DNA of 64,000 nt, taken from NCBI RefSeq assembly GCF_018882125.1, contig NZ_JACVOZ010000003.1, forward strand, positions 1 through 64,000, given 5' to 3'. Origin of the DNA: Polynucleobacter sp. AP-Melu-500A-A1 (GTDB lineage Bacteria; Pseudomonadota; Gammaproteobacteria; Burkholderiales; Burkholderiaceae). The notes under the pieces are model-generated. The model did not search any database. It was not told the DNA's origin and saw nothing but the letters and a program-made list of their open reading frames with translations. Shown piece after piece: positions 28,109 through 37,964 of the stretch (the stretch's first letter is position 1; each line of letters opens with the position of its first letter). The translations under genes were made by a program, and so were the position numbers.

Positions 28109-29911
28109 TTAGGCAACTTCTTGCGGGAAATATTTGGCAATACAACGAATTGGGTTTGGTGCAGCCTGCCCTAAGCCACAAATAGAAGCATCTATCATCA
28201 CAGTGGCCAGATCTTCTAAAGTAGCTTGATCCCAAGATTTGGCTTGCATCAATTGCGCTGATTTACTAGTGCCTACTCGACAAGGAGTGCACTGCCCACA
28301 ACTCTCATGCTCAAAGAAGCGCATGACATTTAAAGCAACATCACGTGCTCTATCTTTATCACTAAATACGACTACTGCAGCTGAGCCAATAAAACAGCCA
28401 TAGGGTTGCAAAGTATCAAAATCTAGAGGAATGTCGTTCATTGTGGCGGGCAATATGCCACCAGAGGCCCCGCCTGGTAAATAGCCATAGAACTGATGAC
28501 CTTCTTGCATACCGCCACAATAATCATCAATTAACTGTTGAATCGTAATCCCAGCAGGAGCCAGCTTCACGCCTGGTTGATTTACGCGACCGCTGACACT
28601 GAAACTGCGCAGCCCTTTGCGCCCATTTAATCCATAAGAACTAAACCACTCTGGCCCACGTTGCACGATATCGCGCACCCAATATAAGGTTTCCATATTG
28701 TGCTCAAGGGTTGGCCTGCCGAATAAACCAACTTGTGCGATATAGGGAGGACGCATGCGCGGCTCGCCCCGCTTGCCCTCGATACTTTCAATCATGGCAG
28801 ACTCTTCGCCACAAATATAGGCACCTGCACCACGGCGTAACTCAATGAGGGGTAATTTGACTGGTGGATTTGCTTTTAATTTATCCAGCTCTACTTGCAG
28901 TAATTCACGGCAACCATGATATTCATCCCGCAAATAAATGTAACAGGCATCAATCCCAACTACTTGAGCAGCAATCAACATACCTTCTAAGAAGCGATGA
29001 GGGTCACGCTCTAAATAAGTGCGATCTTTAAAGGTTCCAGGTTCACCCTCATCAATGTTGACAGCCATCAGTTTGGGTGCGGGCTGATCTTTGACAATGC
29101 GCCACTTGCGACCAGCAGGGAAACCTGCACCACCTAGTCCACGTAAGCCAGAGTTCTCCATCGCCAAAATAACACTCTCGATACTATGCTTGCCATCAGC
29201 AATCTCTTTAGCCAGGGCATATCCACCCTGAGATTTATAGGCATCAAATCCAACGTAATCAGGCGAAATGAATTGATTGGGCCCCACGGGAGAAATACTC
29301 TTTTCTGCCATAGCCGCTGGGTCAAAATGCGCATCATCTCGTGCTAAGGCCTGAGTCGTCATGTCATTTTTGACTGCAGCAGCCACATTATCAGTCGTAG
29401 CAAATATCACTGGATGCTGTTGTACTACTACTATAGGAGCTTGTTCGCAACGTCCCACACAGGGAGCTGGAATGACTTTTACCTTTGGGTTGTCTAAGAT
29501 AGAGGGCAACTTTTCTAAAAGACTTTTTGCCCCAGCAAGTTCACAAGAAACACCATCACAAATACGCACTGTAATATCAGCTACTGGATCAGCCCCTCGC
29601 ACCACTTCAAAGTGATGATAGAAAGTAGCCACTTCATAAACCTCAGCCATGGGCAAATTCATTTCTTTAGCTAAAGCTACTAAATGACGATCATGAAGTG
29701 CGCGGTACTCATCATTGATCTTATGAAGATTTTCAATTAATAGATCGCGACGTGAAGCATCAAAGCCAATTAAGCGATGTACTTCAGCCAAAGATGAATC
29801 GTCAGGCTGACGACCCTTAAGCTTACTTTTACGGCGAATGGTCTCCCGCAGATCATCAGCTGTAGCTACAGCAACAGCTTTGACTTCTCCAGAAGGCTTG
29901 GGGTGATTCAT
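28109..29911 (-). CDS. fdsB: formate dehydrogenase beta subunit with fused gamma (FdsG-FdsB / NuoE-NuoF) domains
   Basis: Passes electrons from the formate dehydrogenase alpha subunit to NAD. The 600-residue protein is a fusion. Residues about 1-170 are a NuoE/FdsG thioredoxin-like 2Fe-2S domain (CDGVSC and CVGRC); the rest is a NuoF/FdsB flavoprotein, with the FMN/NADH region GLGGAGFPAGRKW, DEGEPGTFKDR and the 4Fe-4S motif SCGQCTPCR plus a later Cys in CGLGQ. In Cupriavidus-type fds operons the two parts are separate genes. It is the first gene of the operon with fdsA. Confidence 0.94.
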   Translation of the reverse strand: MNHPKPSGEVKAVAVATADDLRETIRRKSKLKGRQPDDSSLAEVHRLIGFDASRRDLLIENLHKINDEYRALHDRHLVALAKEMNLPMAEVYEVATFYHHFEVVRGADPVADITVRICDGVSCELAGAKSLLEKLPSILDNPKVKVIPAPCVGRCEQAPIVVVQQHPVIFATTDNVAAAVKNDMTTQALARDDAHFDPAAMAEKSISPVGPNQFISPDYVGFDAYKSQGGYALAKEIADGKHSIESVILAMENSGLRGLGGAGFPAGRKWRIVKDQPAPKLMAVNIDEGEPGTFKDRTYLERDPHRFLEGMLIAAQVVGIDACYIYLRDEYHGCRELLQVELDKLKANPPVKLPLIELRRGAGAYICGEESAMIESIEGKRGEPRMRPPYIAQVGLFGRPTLEHNMETLYWVRDIVQRGPEWFSSYGLNGRKGLRSFSVSGRVNQPGVKLAPAGITIQQLIDDYCGGMQEGHQFYGYLPGGASGGILPATMNDIPLDFDTLQPYGCFIGSAAVVVFSDKDRARDVALNVMRFFEHESCGQCTPCRVGTSKSAQLMQAKSWDQATLEDLATVMIDASICGLGQAAPNPIRCIAKYFPQEVA

Positions 29912-30024
29912 AACTTGTAGCCTCTAATGATTTACTTGCCGCATCAGGCGACTAGCTTTTTATTCAGTGTTCTTATTCGAAAATCGACCTTAACAAACCA
30001 TCCTGTTGACTAAAGCAGAAGTTC

Positions 30025-30048
30025 AATAACACCCAATTTTGGGTTATT
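30025..30048 (-). terminator. hairpin after the small lipoprotein gene
   Basis: AATAAC-A-CCCAA and TTGGGTTATT form a stem with one bulge about 57 bases downstream of the minus-strand gene ending at 30105. The stem is A/T-rich, so termination is plausible rather than certain. Confidence 0.45.
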
Positions 30049-30104
30049 TCATCCCCCAAGTCCTTGACGGCGCTCAAGGGATTCAAATAAGGGTAAACCC
30101 TAGA

Positions 30105-30326
30105 CTAAATCAATGAGGGTCTAGGTCTATCGCCGGGTGGCAAAGAGTAATCTAATTGACGCTCATAGAGACGTGCCCGGTAGCAATCGTTGTATCCAGG
30201 CGTACCGATCTGCCACCCAATAGAGGTGCAATCTTCTTGAGCCGCAGACTCCATCGACCCACAGGCCGAGAGCAGCAAAAGAGTTAGGGAAGAAACCAAT
30301 AGAATGCGCATTTTTGATGAATTCAT
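30105..30326 (-). CDS. small lipoprotein of unknown function
   Basis: The 73-residue protein has a lipoprotein signal peptide: MRILLVSS, a leucine-rich core and the lipobox LSAC, with the lipidated Cys near residue 21. The mature part has a QEDCTSIGW...NDCYRARLYER pattern with two Cys and a proline-rich tail. Similar short lipoproteins are annotated as hypothetical; I recognise no function. ATG at 30326 is used; ATG at 30311 would also keep the signal peptide, and GAGGA abuts the first ATG. It stands alone between divergent genes. Confidence 0.7.
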   Translation of the reverse strand: MNSSKMRILLVSSLTLLLLSACGSMESAAQEDCTSIGWQIGTPGYNDCYRARLYERQLDYSLPPGDRPRPSLI

Positions 30327-30454
30327 TCCTCAAGTCTACTGGATTCTGCGTGTGAGGTTAAGGGAAAGCGTTTACTTGTCTTATTTGCACAAACTCAGCA
30401 ACAATAGAGGCGAGCAGCAAATACATAATAAAAATACTTTGTCTGGAGAATCCT

Positions 30455-31048
30455 ATGAAATCAATCCATCGTCGCATTATGGCAATGATCTTTTCAATTG
30501 TCACCGCCCTCTTATCTGCAGGCAGTGTGAACGCCCAATCTCAAGATGGCTATACCCCAATGATCGATGGTCTAAGCCTAAATGGCTGGAACATTATTGG
30601 CAATGCCAGTTGGGTCATTGGCAATGGGATCGTCGAAGGAAATAAACCCTCCGGATTTTTAGTTAGCACAAAGAGCTATAAAAACTTCATTATTCGTGCT
30701 GAATTTTGGGCTGAATCGGACACCAATAGTGGCATTTTTATTCGCTGCCAAGACCCAGCAAAGGTCGGCGCTGCTAATTCATATGAAGTCAATATTTGGG
30801 ATACCCGTCCCGGCCAAGAATATTCAACTGGGGCAATTGTGGATTTTGCTAAAGTCAATCCTATTCACAAAGCTGGTGGGCGTTGGAACACAATGGAAAT
30901 TGTGGCAAACGGCTCACAGTTAAAAGTATCCATGAATGGGGTCGTTACTGCTGAAGCAAATGACAGTAAGTTTCCTGAGGGTCCTATCGCCCTCCAATCT
31001 GCTGGTGGCACTATCAAATTTAGAAAGTTAGAGATCAAGCCGATCTAA
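30455..31048 (+). CDS. secreted DUF1080 (3-keto-disaccharide hydrolase-like) protein
   Basis: The 197-residue protein has a signal peptide ending near SVNAQ (residue 28) and then a concanavalin-like beta-sandwich of the DUF1080 family: LSLNGWNIIG, NFIIRAEFW, NSGIFIRC, SYEVNIWDTRPGQ and RWNTMEIVANGSQLKVSMNG. Members of the family are often annotated as 3-keto-disaccharide hydrolase; the substrate here cannot be told from sequence. It is transcribed alone and followed by a strong terminator. Confidence 0.85.
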   Translation: MKSIHRRIMAMIFSIVTALLSAGSVNAQSQDGYTPMIDGLSLNGWNIIGNASWVIGNGIVEGNKPSGFLVSTKSYKNFIIRAEFWAESDTNSGIFIRCQDPAKVGAANSYEVNIWDTRPGQEYSTGAIVDFAKVNPIHKAGGRWNTMEIVANGSQLKVSMNGVVTAEANDSKFPEGPIALQSAGGTIKFRKLEIKPI

Positions 31049-31068
31049 TAATGATTCTGTAGAAAATC

Positions 31069-31095
31069 AAAAGCCACTTAAACAGTGGCTTTTTT
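31069..31095 (+). terminator. Rho-independent terminator after the DUF1080 gene
   Basis: AAAAGCCACT and AGTGGCTTTTTT form a 10-bp stem with a 5-base loop and a T-tract, 20 bases after the stop codon. It can also act on the opposite strand for the YciI-like gene ending at 31124. Confidence 0.92.
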
Positions 31096-31123
31096 AATGA
31101 AGATTGAGGAAAGCTGCAAGATC

Positions 31124-31426
31124 TTATGCCGGCGGGAATCCCATCATTTGAGCCCACATATTATTAAAAGGATGGATCACTGGTTTTTCATAAAGTCCCG
31201 CTAAGGTGTAAGGCTCATTCTGTAGCCAAGTTTCTACATCTGCCCTGCTGTCAAAATCAATCGCTAATAAACTACCAATCGGCGTCTTACCATCATCTGA
31301 CATTAGGGGTCCAGCAAAGGCCATGCGATCTGATAATTGCGCAAGATAAGCGCGATGCTCCGGCCTGACTTGAACACGTAAATCCAAGGTTCCTGGACGA
31401 TCCATTAGCAAAATAGCAAATATCAT
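31124..31426 (-). CDS. YciI-family protein
   Basis: The 100-residue protein matches the YCII-related dimeric ferredoxin-like fold: MIFAILLMDRPG at the start, then RPEHRAYLAQL with the conserved His, AFAGPLMSDDG, SLLAIDFDSRADVETWLQNEPY and a hydrophobic aromatic C terminus. The family's biochemical role is poorly known; a conserved His/Asp pair suggests an enzyme. It stands alone upstream (in minus orientation) of the terminator at 31069-31095. Confidence 0.85.
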   Translation of the reverse strand: MIFAILLMDRPGTLDLRVQVRPEHRAYLAQLSDRMAFAGPLMSDDGKTPIGSLLAIDFDSRADVETWLQNEPYTLAGLYEKPVIHPFNNMWAQMMGFPPA

Positions 31427-31482
31427 TTTGTCTCCAATTATTAGTTAAGTCCTAACAGAATATTACGGGATTTAAATAATAA

Positions 31483-31504
31483 AAAACCACCCGAAGGTGG
31501 TTTT
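31483..31504 (-). terminator. terminator of the tRNA-Ser gene
   Basis: AAAACCACC and GGTGGTTTT form a 9-bp stem with loop CGAA and a T-run on the minus strand, 9 bases downstream of the tRNA 3' end. Confidence 0.85.
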
Positions 31505-31513
31505 GATAACTGC

Positions 31514-31604
31514 TGGCGGAAGGGGCGGGATTCGAACCCGCGGTAGGCTATTAACCTACGCACGCTTTCCAGGCGTGTGACTTAAACCGCTCATCCACCC
31601 TTCC
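31514..31604 (-). tRNA. tRNA-Ser (anticodon GGA)
   Basis: On the minus strand the acceptor arm GGAAGGG pairs with CCCTTCC, the anticodon loop is CTGGAAA, there is a long variable arm (GTAGGTTAATAGCCTAC) and the T arm GCGGGTTCGAATCCCGC. CCA is encoded at 31514-31516. The 91-base length and the long variable arm fit class II serine tRNA. Confidence 0.96.
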
Positions 31605-31664
31605 GGTAACCCATGATTATACGATTGCCGAAAGGGTTTTGCCTTAAAAGCCAATAAAGACGTC

Positions 31665-33638
31665 TTACAGTGACTCTTTAAGCTGATCCAAGATATGTGG
31701 ATTTTCTAAAGTAGAAGTGTCTTGAGTAACCTCTTCACCTTTAGCGATCACGCGAAGTAAGCGACGCATGATCTTGCCAGAACGAGTCTTAGGTAAATTA
31801 TCACCAAAGCGCACATCTTTTGGTTTGGCAATTGGGCCGATTTCCTTACCAACCCAGTTACGCAATTCAGTTGCAAGCCTCTTGGCCTCATCACCTGTTG
31901 GGCGACCGCCTTTGAGAACCACGAATACGCATATAGCTTCACCAGTTATATCATCAGGACGACCAACTACGGCAGCTTCAGCAACCAATGGATTAGCCAC
32001 TAAGCAAGATTCGATTTCCATCGTGCCCATCCGGTGACCAGAAACGTTTAAGACGTCATCGATACGCCCAGTAATAGTGAAGTAACCAGTATCTTTATTT
32101 CGGATTGCACCATCACCCGCCAGATATAAAGTGCCACCCAACTCTTCTGGGAAGTAAGACTTCACAAAACGATCGGCATCATTCCAAATCGTACGAATCA
32201 TTGAAGGCCAAGGACGCTTGACGACCAAAATACCGCCATGGCCATTTGGCACATCGACACCTGCTTCGTCAACAATTGCCGCTTGAATACCAGGTAATGG
32301 CAAAGTGCATGAACCTGGAATCATTGGTGTTGCACCAGGCAATGGTGAAATCATGTGACCGCCAGTTTCGGTTTGCCAGAAAGTATCGGCAATCGGGCAA
32401 CGTGTGCCGCCAACGTTTTCGTAGTACCACATCCAAGCCTCGGGATTGATTGGCTCGCCTACAGAACCCAAGAGTCGTAATGAAGATAAATCATAGCTCT
32501 TTGGATGCACTGCCTCATCATTACTAGATGCTTTAATCAAAGAACGAATAGCCGTTGGTGCTGTATAGAAAATACTGGCCTTATGTTTTTGAATCATGTG
32601 CCAAAAACGGCCGGCATTTGGATAGGTAGGTACGCCTTCAAACACAATCTCAGTAGCGCCAACTGCAAGTGGGCCATAAGTAATGTAGGAGTGACCTGTT
32701 ACCCAGCCAATATCTGCAGTACACCAGAACACATCCTGGGGCTTAATATCAAAAGTCCACTTCATGGTGAGAATAGCCCACAAGAGATATCCACCAGTTG
32801 AGTGCTGCACGCCCTTAGGCTTACCAGTTGAACCAGAGGTATACAGAATAAATAAAGGATGTTCCGCGCTTACCCATTCCGGCTCGCAAGTAGCAGCTTC
32901 ATTAGCCACAATCTCTTGCATCCAAACATCACGACCAGGTGTCATGGTTACATCGATACCTGTACGTTTACTAACGATGACATGCTTGACATTGGCGCAT
33001 TCACCAGTTGAAAGGGCTTCATCACAAATTGCTTTTAATGGCAATGATTTGCCGCCACGAAATTGTCCGTCAGCAGTAATGACTGCAACTGCACCAACGT
33101 CAACGATTCGATCACGCAAGGCTTGAGCAGAAAATCCACCAAACACCACAGAGTGAATTGCACCGATACGAGCACAAGCTTGCATTGCCACAATACCTTC
33201 AATGGTCATTGCCATGTAAATAATGACGCGATCACCAGACTTGATACCCATCCTGCGCAATGCATTTGACATTTTGCAAACGCGCTCAAGCAGCTCTTTG
33301 TATGTGACATTGGTTACTGTGCCATCATCAGCTTCAAAAATAATGGCGGTCTTGTCACCTAAACCATTTTGAACTTGGAGATCTAAACAGTTATATGAAG
33401 CATTAGTTGTGCCATCTTCAAACCACTTATAAAAAGGTGCCTTGGACTCATCTAAAATTTTTGTAAAGGGCTTCTTCCAATAAATATTCTCTTTAGCAAG
33501 ACGACCCCAGAAAGCGTCATAATCCTTATTAGCTTCATCACAGAGCTTGTTATAGGCGTCCATACCCGGAATAGCGGCACTTTTCACAAAGTCTGCTGGT
33601 GGGTGAAAGACGCGGTTTTCTTGTTTTAATGGTTCCAT
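31665..33638 (-). CDS. acs: acetyl-CoA synthetase
   Basis: Activates acetate with ATP and CoA to acetyl-CoA in the cytoplasm. The 657-residue protein is full length for the family. It has an N-terminal helical cap ([15 protein letters not shown]), the AMP-binding motif [11 protein letters not shown] (about residues 265-275), FWQTETGG, the hinge region [18 protein letters not shown] and the C-terminal [10 protein letters not shown], whose last lysine is the acetylation site in known Acs. It is divergent from fumarase, with a 162-base shared upstream region. Confidence 0.97.
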   Translation of the reverse strand: MEPLKQENRVFHPPADFVKSAAIPGMDAYNKLCDEANKDYDAFWGRLAKENIYWKKPFTKILDESKAPFYKWFEDGTTNASYNCLDLQVQNGLGDKTAIIFEADDGTVTNVTYKELLERVCKMSNALRRMGIKSGDRVIIYMAMTIEGIVAMQACARIGAIHSVVFGGFSAQALRDRIVDVGAVAVITADGQFRGGKSLPLKAICDEALSTGECANVKHVIVSKRTGIDVTMTPGRDVWMQEIVANEAATCEPEWVSAEHPLFILYTSGSTGKPKGVQHSTGGYLLWAILTMKWTFDIKPQDVFWCTADIGWVTGHSYITYGPLAVGATEIVFEGVPTYPNAGRFWHMIQKHKASIFYTAPTAIRSLIKASSNDEAVHPKSYDLSSLRLLGSVGEPINPEAWMWYYENVGGTRCPIADTFWQTETGGHMISPLPGATPMIPGSCTLPLPGIQAAIVDEAGVDVPNGHGGILVVKRPWPSMIRTIWNDADRFVKSYFPEELGGTLYLAGDGAIRNKDTGYFTITGRIDDVLNVSGHRMGTMEIESCLVANPLVAEAAVVGRPDDITGEAICVFVVLKGGRPTGDEAKRLATELRNWVGKEIGPIAKPKDVRFGDNLPKTRSGKIMRRLLRVIAKGEEVTQDTSTLENPHILDQLKESL

Positions 33639-33800
33639 GCTTCACAGCCCTCAATCAAATAATCAGTAATTTTTTTGCCAAAATGTCGCAAAATGATGGG
33701 ATTAGACCCTCAGAACCTTAGAAGATAAGTGAAAACACTCGGGATTTGCTCTATGGCAAACCCTTAAAATAGGGCAAACCTTACAAATTAACCAAAATCT

Positions 33801-35324
33801 ATGACAAATATCAAACAAAACGACCTTATTCAAAGTGTTGCAGACGCCTTTCAGTTCATTTCTTACTACCACCCTAAGGACTTTGTTCAGGCCATGGGAA
33901 AAGCATATTCCTTAGAAAAAGGTGAAGCGGCTAAAGATGCTATTGCCCAAATTCTGACTAACAGCCGAATGTGTGCCGAAGGCCATCGTCCAATCTGTCA
34001 GGACACTGGGATTTCAGTTGTTTTTCTCAAGATTGGTATGGATGTTCATTGGTCAGATGCCACCATGAGTGTTAGTGATATGGTAAATGAAGGGGTACGT
34101 CGTGCTTATTTGAATCCCGATAACATGTTGCGCGCCTCTGTCTTATCGGACCCAGCAGGAAAACGTAAAAATACTGGCGATAACACCCCTGCTGTGATTC
34201 ATTATGAAATCGTTCCTGGTGATGATGTTGAAGTGATTTGTGCTGCTAAAGGTGGCGGCTCAGAAAATAAAGCCAAGATGGTGATGCTCAACCCATCTGA
34301 CTCTGTTGTGGATTGGGTTCTCAAAACTGTTCCTACGATGGGCGCAGGTTGGTGCCCTCCTGGCATTTTGGGTATTGGCATTGGTGGAACCCCAGAAAAA
34401 GCCATGTTGATGGCTAAAGAATCTTTAATGGGGCCCGTGGACATTCAAGATCTAATTGCTCGCGGCCCAAAGACACGTGCTGAAGAATTACGCTTGGAGA
34501 TCTATGACAAAGTAAATAGATTGGGTATTGGCGCACAAGGTTTAGGTGGCCTCACAACCGTGTTGGACGTCAAGATCATGGAATATCCAACTCACGCTGC
34601 CTCCCTACCCGTTGCCATGATTCCAAATTGCGCAGCGACCCGTCATATTCACTTTCACTTGCATGGTGATGGCCCAGCTAAATTAGAGGCACCTTCCTTA
34701 TCTGATTGGCCAGACGTTACTTGGACTGCGGATGTCAATAAGTCCAAACGCGTCAACTTAGATGCCCTTACGCCAGAGGAAGTAGCGAGCTGGAAACCTG
34801 GTGAGACACTGCTACTCAATGGAAAAATCTTGACTGGTCGTGATGCTGCTCATAAGCGTATTGCCGATATGCTCGCCAAAGGTGAAGCGTTACCAGTGAG
34901 CTTTAAAAATCGTGTCATCTATTACGTTGGACCAGTCGATCCAGTTCGTGATGAGGTTGTAGGTCCTGCAGGTCCTACGACATCGACACGCATGGATAAG
35001 TTCACAGAAATGATGCTATCAAAGACCGGCTTGATAGCAATGATTGGCAAAGCAGAGCGTGGCCCAGAAGCAATCGAAGCAATCAAAAAACATAAGTCAG
35101 CTTACCTCATGGCAGTCGGTGGTGCAGCTTACCTCGTATCTAAGGCAATTCAGTCATCCAAAGTAGTTGGCTTTGCAGACTTAGGAATGGAAGCCATTTA
35201 TGAGTTTGATGTGAAAGATATGCCCGTGACAGTCGCAGTCAACTCTCAAGGTATCTCGATGCATCATGAAGGGCCTCGTGATTGGCAAGCCAAGATTGCT
35301 GGCATTCCCGTTGTGATTGCCTAA
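33801..35324 (+). CDS. fumA: class I fumarate hydratase (iron-sulfur)
   Basis: Interconverts fumarate and malate in the citric acid cycle using a 4Fe-4S cluster. The 507-residue single-chain protein has an N-terminal alpha domain (GHRPICQDTGISV with a cluster Cys, AKGGGSENKAK, GIGGTPEKAM, IPNCAATRHIHFHL with another Cys) and a C-terminal beta domain (GRDAAHKRI, GPTTSTRMDKF, and PVTVAVNSQGISMH at the end). It is divergent from acs; murI follows after 23 bases, so they may share a transcript. There is no clear Shine-Dalgarno. Confidence 0.95.
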   Translation: MTNIKQNDLIQSVADAFQFISYYHPKDFVQAMGKAYSLEKGEAAKDAIAQILTNSRMCAEGHRPICQDTGISVVFLKIGMDVHWSDATMSVSDMVNEGVRRAYLNPDNMLRASVLSDPAGKRKNTGDNTPAVIHYEIVPGDDVEVICAAKGGGSENKAKMVMLNPSDSVVDWVLKTVPTMGAGWCPPGILGIGIGGTPEKAMLMAKESLMGPVDIQDLIARGPKTRAEELRLEIYDKVNRLGIGAQGLGGLTTVLDVKIMEYPTHAASLPVAMIPNCAATRHIHFHLHGDGPAKLEAPSLSDWPDVTWTADVNKSKRVNLDALTPEEVASWKPGETLLLNGKILTGRDAAHKRIADMLAKGEALPVSFKNRVIYYVGPVDPVRDEVVGPAGPTTSTRMDKFTEMMLSKTGLIAMIGKAERGPEAIEAIKKHKSAYLMAVGGAAYLVSKAIQSSKVVGFADLGMEAIYEFDVKDMPVTVAVNSQGISMHHEGPRDWQAKIAGIPVVIA

Positions 35325-35347
35325 CTCATCTATAAACAAAGTTTACA

Positions 35348-36154
35348 TTGGCACTTATTGGCGTATTTGATTCTGGTGTTGGGGGCTTATCCATTCTGGA
35401 TGAAGCTCTGCGCCAGCTTCCCCAAAACGACTTCATCTACCTCGCTGATTCAGCAAATGCGCCCTATGGCGAAAAATCTAGCGAGTGGATCGCCGCTCGC
35501 AGTCTTGCCTTATGTACCCAGTTGTTAAATCAGGGTTGTGATGCCATCGTGGTGGCTTGCAATACTGCAACGGCAGAAGCAATCCAAAAGATACGAGAAT
35601 CTTTAGCCATAAGCGTGATTGGGGTAGAACCCGGGATTAAACCTGCAGCAATGCAAACGAAAAATGGTATCGTAGGCGTCTTAGCAACAGAGGCAACTTT
35701 AAAGAGTGACAAGTTCAATGCACTTTTAGCAACGCTTCCGAGCCACTGCCAATTCATCAAGCAAGCTGGGGCTGGATTAGTGCCATTAATTGAGGCAGGT
35801 AAAGCCGATAGTCCAGAAGCTCTGGAATTGCTCGCTCAACACCTTGAGCTTATTCAAGATGCAGGGGCTGATACCCTAGTTTTGGGTTGCACGCACTATC
35901 CTTTTTTACGCAATGCGATTCGCAAACTCCTTGGTGAGTCTATTAACCTGATCGATACCAGTGAAGCAGTTGTTCGACAACTCAAGAGTCAGCTAGAGTC
36001 ACAGGAGAAATCTTCACAGGGCAGATCGTCTTTTACCCTCACCTTTATTAGCAGCAAAGATGAGCTCAGCCTCCTGTGTATGGCCACTGAATTAATGGCT
36101 AGTGATATGTCCTCGCATCAAGTCCAAACAAAACGCTTGAGCAGCATTCGATGA
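35348..36154 (+). CDS. murI: glutamate racemase
   Basis: Makes D-glutamate for peptidoglycan by racemising L-glutamate. The 268-residue protein starts at TTG 35348 (no ATG fits, since GVFDSGVGGLS must lie near the N terminus). The two catalytic cysteines lie in VVACNTATA and VLGCTHYPF, and the glycine/serine loop APYGEKS is present. Its stop overlaps the tonB start by 4 bases (ATGA), so murI and tonB-exbB-exbD are translationally linked. Confidence 0.95.
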   Translation: MALIGVFDSGVGGLSILDEALRQLPQNDFIYLADSANAPYGEKSSEWIAARSLALCTQLLNQGCDAIVVACNTATAEAIQKIRESLAISVIGVEPGIKPAAMQTKNGIVGVLATEATLKSDKFNALLATLPSHCQFIKQAGAGLVPLIEAGKADSPEALELLAQHLELIQDAGADTLVLGCTHYPFLRNAIRKLLGESINLIDTSEAVVRQLKSQLESQEKSSQGRSSFTLTFISSKDELSLLCMATELMASDMSSHQVQTKRLSSIR

Positions 36155-36843
36155 GCACTTTCTTGCAAAAGCTAGACGCCCATCTTCCGTTTAATAAAAC
36201 AGAGCGGATTATTATTGTCATTGTCGTACTCTTACATGCATTACCTGCACTCGAATTTTTACACTGGGATTCTAGACCAGCAAAAACAGATGATGACGCG
36301 CGCGTCATGGCAAATCTTGTCAGTCCTGATACTGCTAACAAAAGCCAGCAGCCCCCTGCTCCACCCCCACCTAAACCCAAGCCAGAGCAAAAACAGAAAA
36401 CAGTCGATGAAAAAACTGCTGAGAAGCCAGCTCCCGTCCAACCGCAGCAACAAACCCAATCCCCACAATCCAGTCCACAAAATAAGAGTGAATCCACCCT
36501 TCCTAATGCTAGTGTCGCCCCTGCCACTACTGGCGGCGCAAGCGGCACCCCTATTCAGACCGACATTGGTAAACTAATTGTTGTCTATCAGCCTGATGCA
36601 GATGCCTATTACCCCTCGTTTTCAAAACGGTCAGGAGAGCAAGGTGAAGTGGTTGTGAAATTGATTATTGATGAAACTGGTGTCGTTGAAGAGGTGGCTA
36701 TGCTCAGATCGAGTGCTTACCCTAGATTAGATCGCGCCGCCACTGAGATTGGCAAACGTTATCGCTTTAAACCGTTCTTGGTAAATGGGTCTCCCGCCAG
36801 AATTTCTACTAACCTTGCAATTCGATTTAATTTAAAGAGTTAA
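36151..36843 (+). CDS. tonB: TonB-family energy transducer
   Basis: Couples the proton motive force, through ExbB-ExbD, to outer-membrane TonB-dependent receptors. The 230-residue protein has an N-terminal membrane segment (IIIVIVVLLHALPALEF, about residues 20-36) and a proline/lysine/glutamine-rich periplasmic spacer (about 68-115). A C-terminal TonB domain follows (YYPSFSKRSGEQGEVVVKLI, then RFKPFLVNG). It lies directly upstream of exbB (5-base gap). No receptor gene is in the window, so the imported substrate is unknown. Confidence 0.93.
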   Translation: MSTFLQKLDAHLPFNKTERIIIVIVVLLHALPALEFLHWDSRPAKTDDDARVMANLVSPDTANKSQQPPAPPPPKPKPEQKQKTVDEKTAEKPAPVQPQQQTQSPQSSPQNKSESTLPNASVAPATTGGASGTPIQTDIGKLIVVYQPDADAYYPSFSKRSGEQGEVVVKLIIDETGVVEEVAMLRSSAYPRLDRAATEIGKRYRFKPFLVNGSPARISTNLAIRFNLKS

Positions 36844-36848
36844 TTATT

Positions 36849-37541
36849 ATGAATACACCATTTGGCTTAGCAAATCTTTGGCTTGAAGGCGATGCCATTA
36901 CCCGTTTTGTTGCGCTTGCTCTAGTCGCTAGTTCGATAGTGACCTGGGTGATCTTGCTCACCCGTTTTTGGGACTTACGTCATTTGCGCAAACTAAGCCC
37001 AGAACTCGAAAAATTTTGGCATGCCACTTCTTTTGAGCAAGGCATTCAAAGTTTTAGCGATATCTCCAATAATCCTTACTATCAAATAGCCAAGGCCTCT
37101 ATGGAGTCATCACATCATCACCAGAGCCAAGCCACTAACCATCGTGAACTACTGCAAACACTCAATTATTCCGAGTGGATGGCCAGAAGCATTAAAAATA
37201 GCATCGATGGTGTCGCTGCTAAGCTTCAAAAGGGGCTTACCTTTTTAGGCTCAACCGGTGCTACTGCTCCCTTTATTGGATTGTTTGGAACTGTATGGGG
37301 TATTTACCATGCGCTCATTGCCATCAGCACCTCTGGCAGCGCCCAAATTGATCAAGTGGCTGGCCCCATTGGTGAAGCCCTCATCATGACTGCCTTGGGT
37401 CTCGCAGTAGCGATTCCTGCAGTGCTTGGTTTTAATGCTATTAATCGCGCTAATAAATTACTCGTTACTGATCTCAATCGTTTTGGCAATGATCTATTGG
37501 CCTATTTTGTCACTGGTGCACGTGTTCATTCTGGAGAATAA
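36849..37541 (+). CDS. exbB: ExbB/TolQ-family proton channel protein
   Basis: Inner-membrane motor subunit that works with ExbD and TonB. The 230-residue protein shows three hydrophobic segments: FVALALVASSIVTWVILLT near the N terminus, then GLTFLGSTGATAPFIGLFGT and ALIMTALGLAVAIPAVLGFN. The last two are the conserved MotA/TolQ/ExbB channel helices. It lies between tonB and exbD with gaps of 5 and 2 bases. The ExbB rather than TolQ call rests on that context. Confidence 0.93.
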   Translation: MNTPFGLANLWLEGDAITRFVALALVASSIVTWVILLTRFWDLRHLRKLSPELEKFWHATSFEQGIQSFSDISNNPYYQIAKASMESSHHHQSQATNHRELLQTLNYSEWMARSIKNSIDGVAAKLQKGLTFLGSTGATAPFIGLFGTVWGIYHALIAISTSGSAQIDQVAGPIGEALIMTALGLAVAIPAVLGFNAINRANKLLVTDLNRFGNDLLAYFVTGARVHSGE

Positions 37542-37543
37542 GT

Positions 37544-37957
37544 ATGTCTTTTAATCTACCGAATGATCAGAACGAAGATAGCATCATGGCTGAAATTAAC
37601 ATGACGCCAATGGTGGATGTCATGTTGGTGCTCTTGATTATTTTCATCATTACCTTGCCCGTGATTCAGCAAGCAGTCAAAGTGGAACTCCCTAAGGCTA
37701 ATAGTGTTCGTAACGAAGTAAAGCCTGAGTCAGTTCAACTATCAATTGATGCCACGGGTCAAATTTTCTGGAATAGCGCAGCAATTGATCTCAAGACGTT
37801 TGATGGTTATGCAGAAAAAGCGGCTCAAAAAGAACCGCAACCTGAAATCAATTTACGAGCAGACAAATCCGTTAAATATGAATATGTTGCCCAAGTACTT
37901 GCTGCTTCTCGTCGTGCGGGCTTAACAAAGCTCGGGTTTGTTACTGAACCCAATTAA
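37544..37957 (+). CDS. exbD: ExbD/TolR-family biopolymer transport protein
   Basis: Partner of ExbB in the TonB energising complex. The 137-residue protein has the usual cytoplasmic N terminus ending AEINMTPMVDV. A single membrane helix with the essential Asp follows (VDVMLVLLIIFIITLP, about residues 26-41), then a periplasmic domain (INLRADKSVKYEYVAQVLAASRRAG). Last gene of the murI-tonB-exbB-exbD run; its stop is 7 bases from a convergent gene. Confidence 0.94.
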   Translation: MSFNLPNDQNEDSIMAEINMTPMVDVMLVLLIIFIITLPVIQQAVKVELPKANSVRNEVKPESVQLSIDATGQIFWNSAAIDLKTFDGYAEKAAQKEPQPEINLRADKSVKYEYVAQVLAASRRAGLTKLGFVTEPN

Positions 37958-37964
37958 TCTATAG

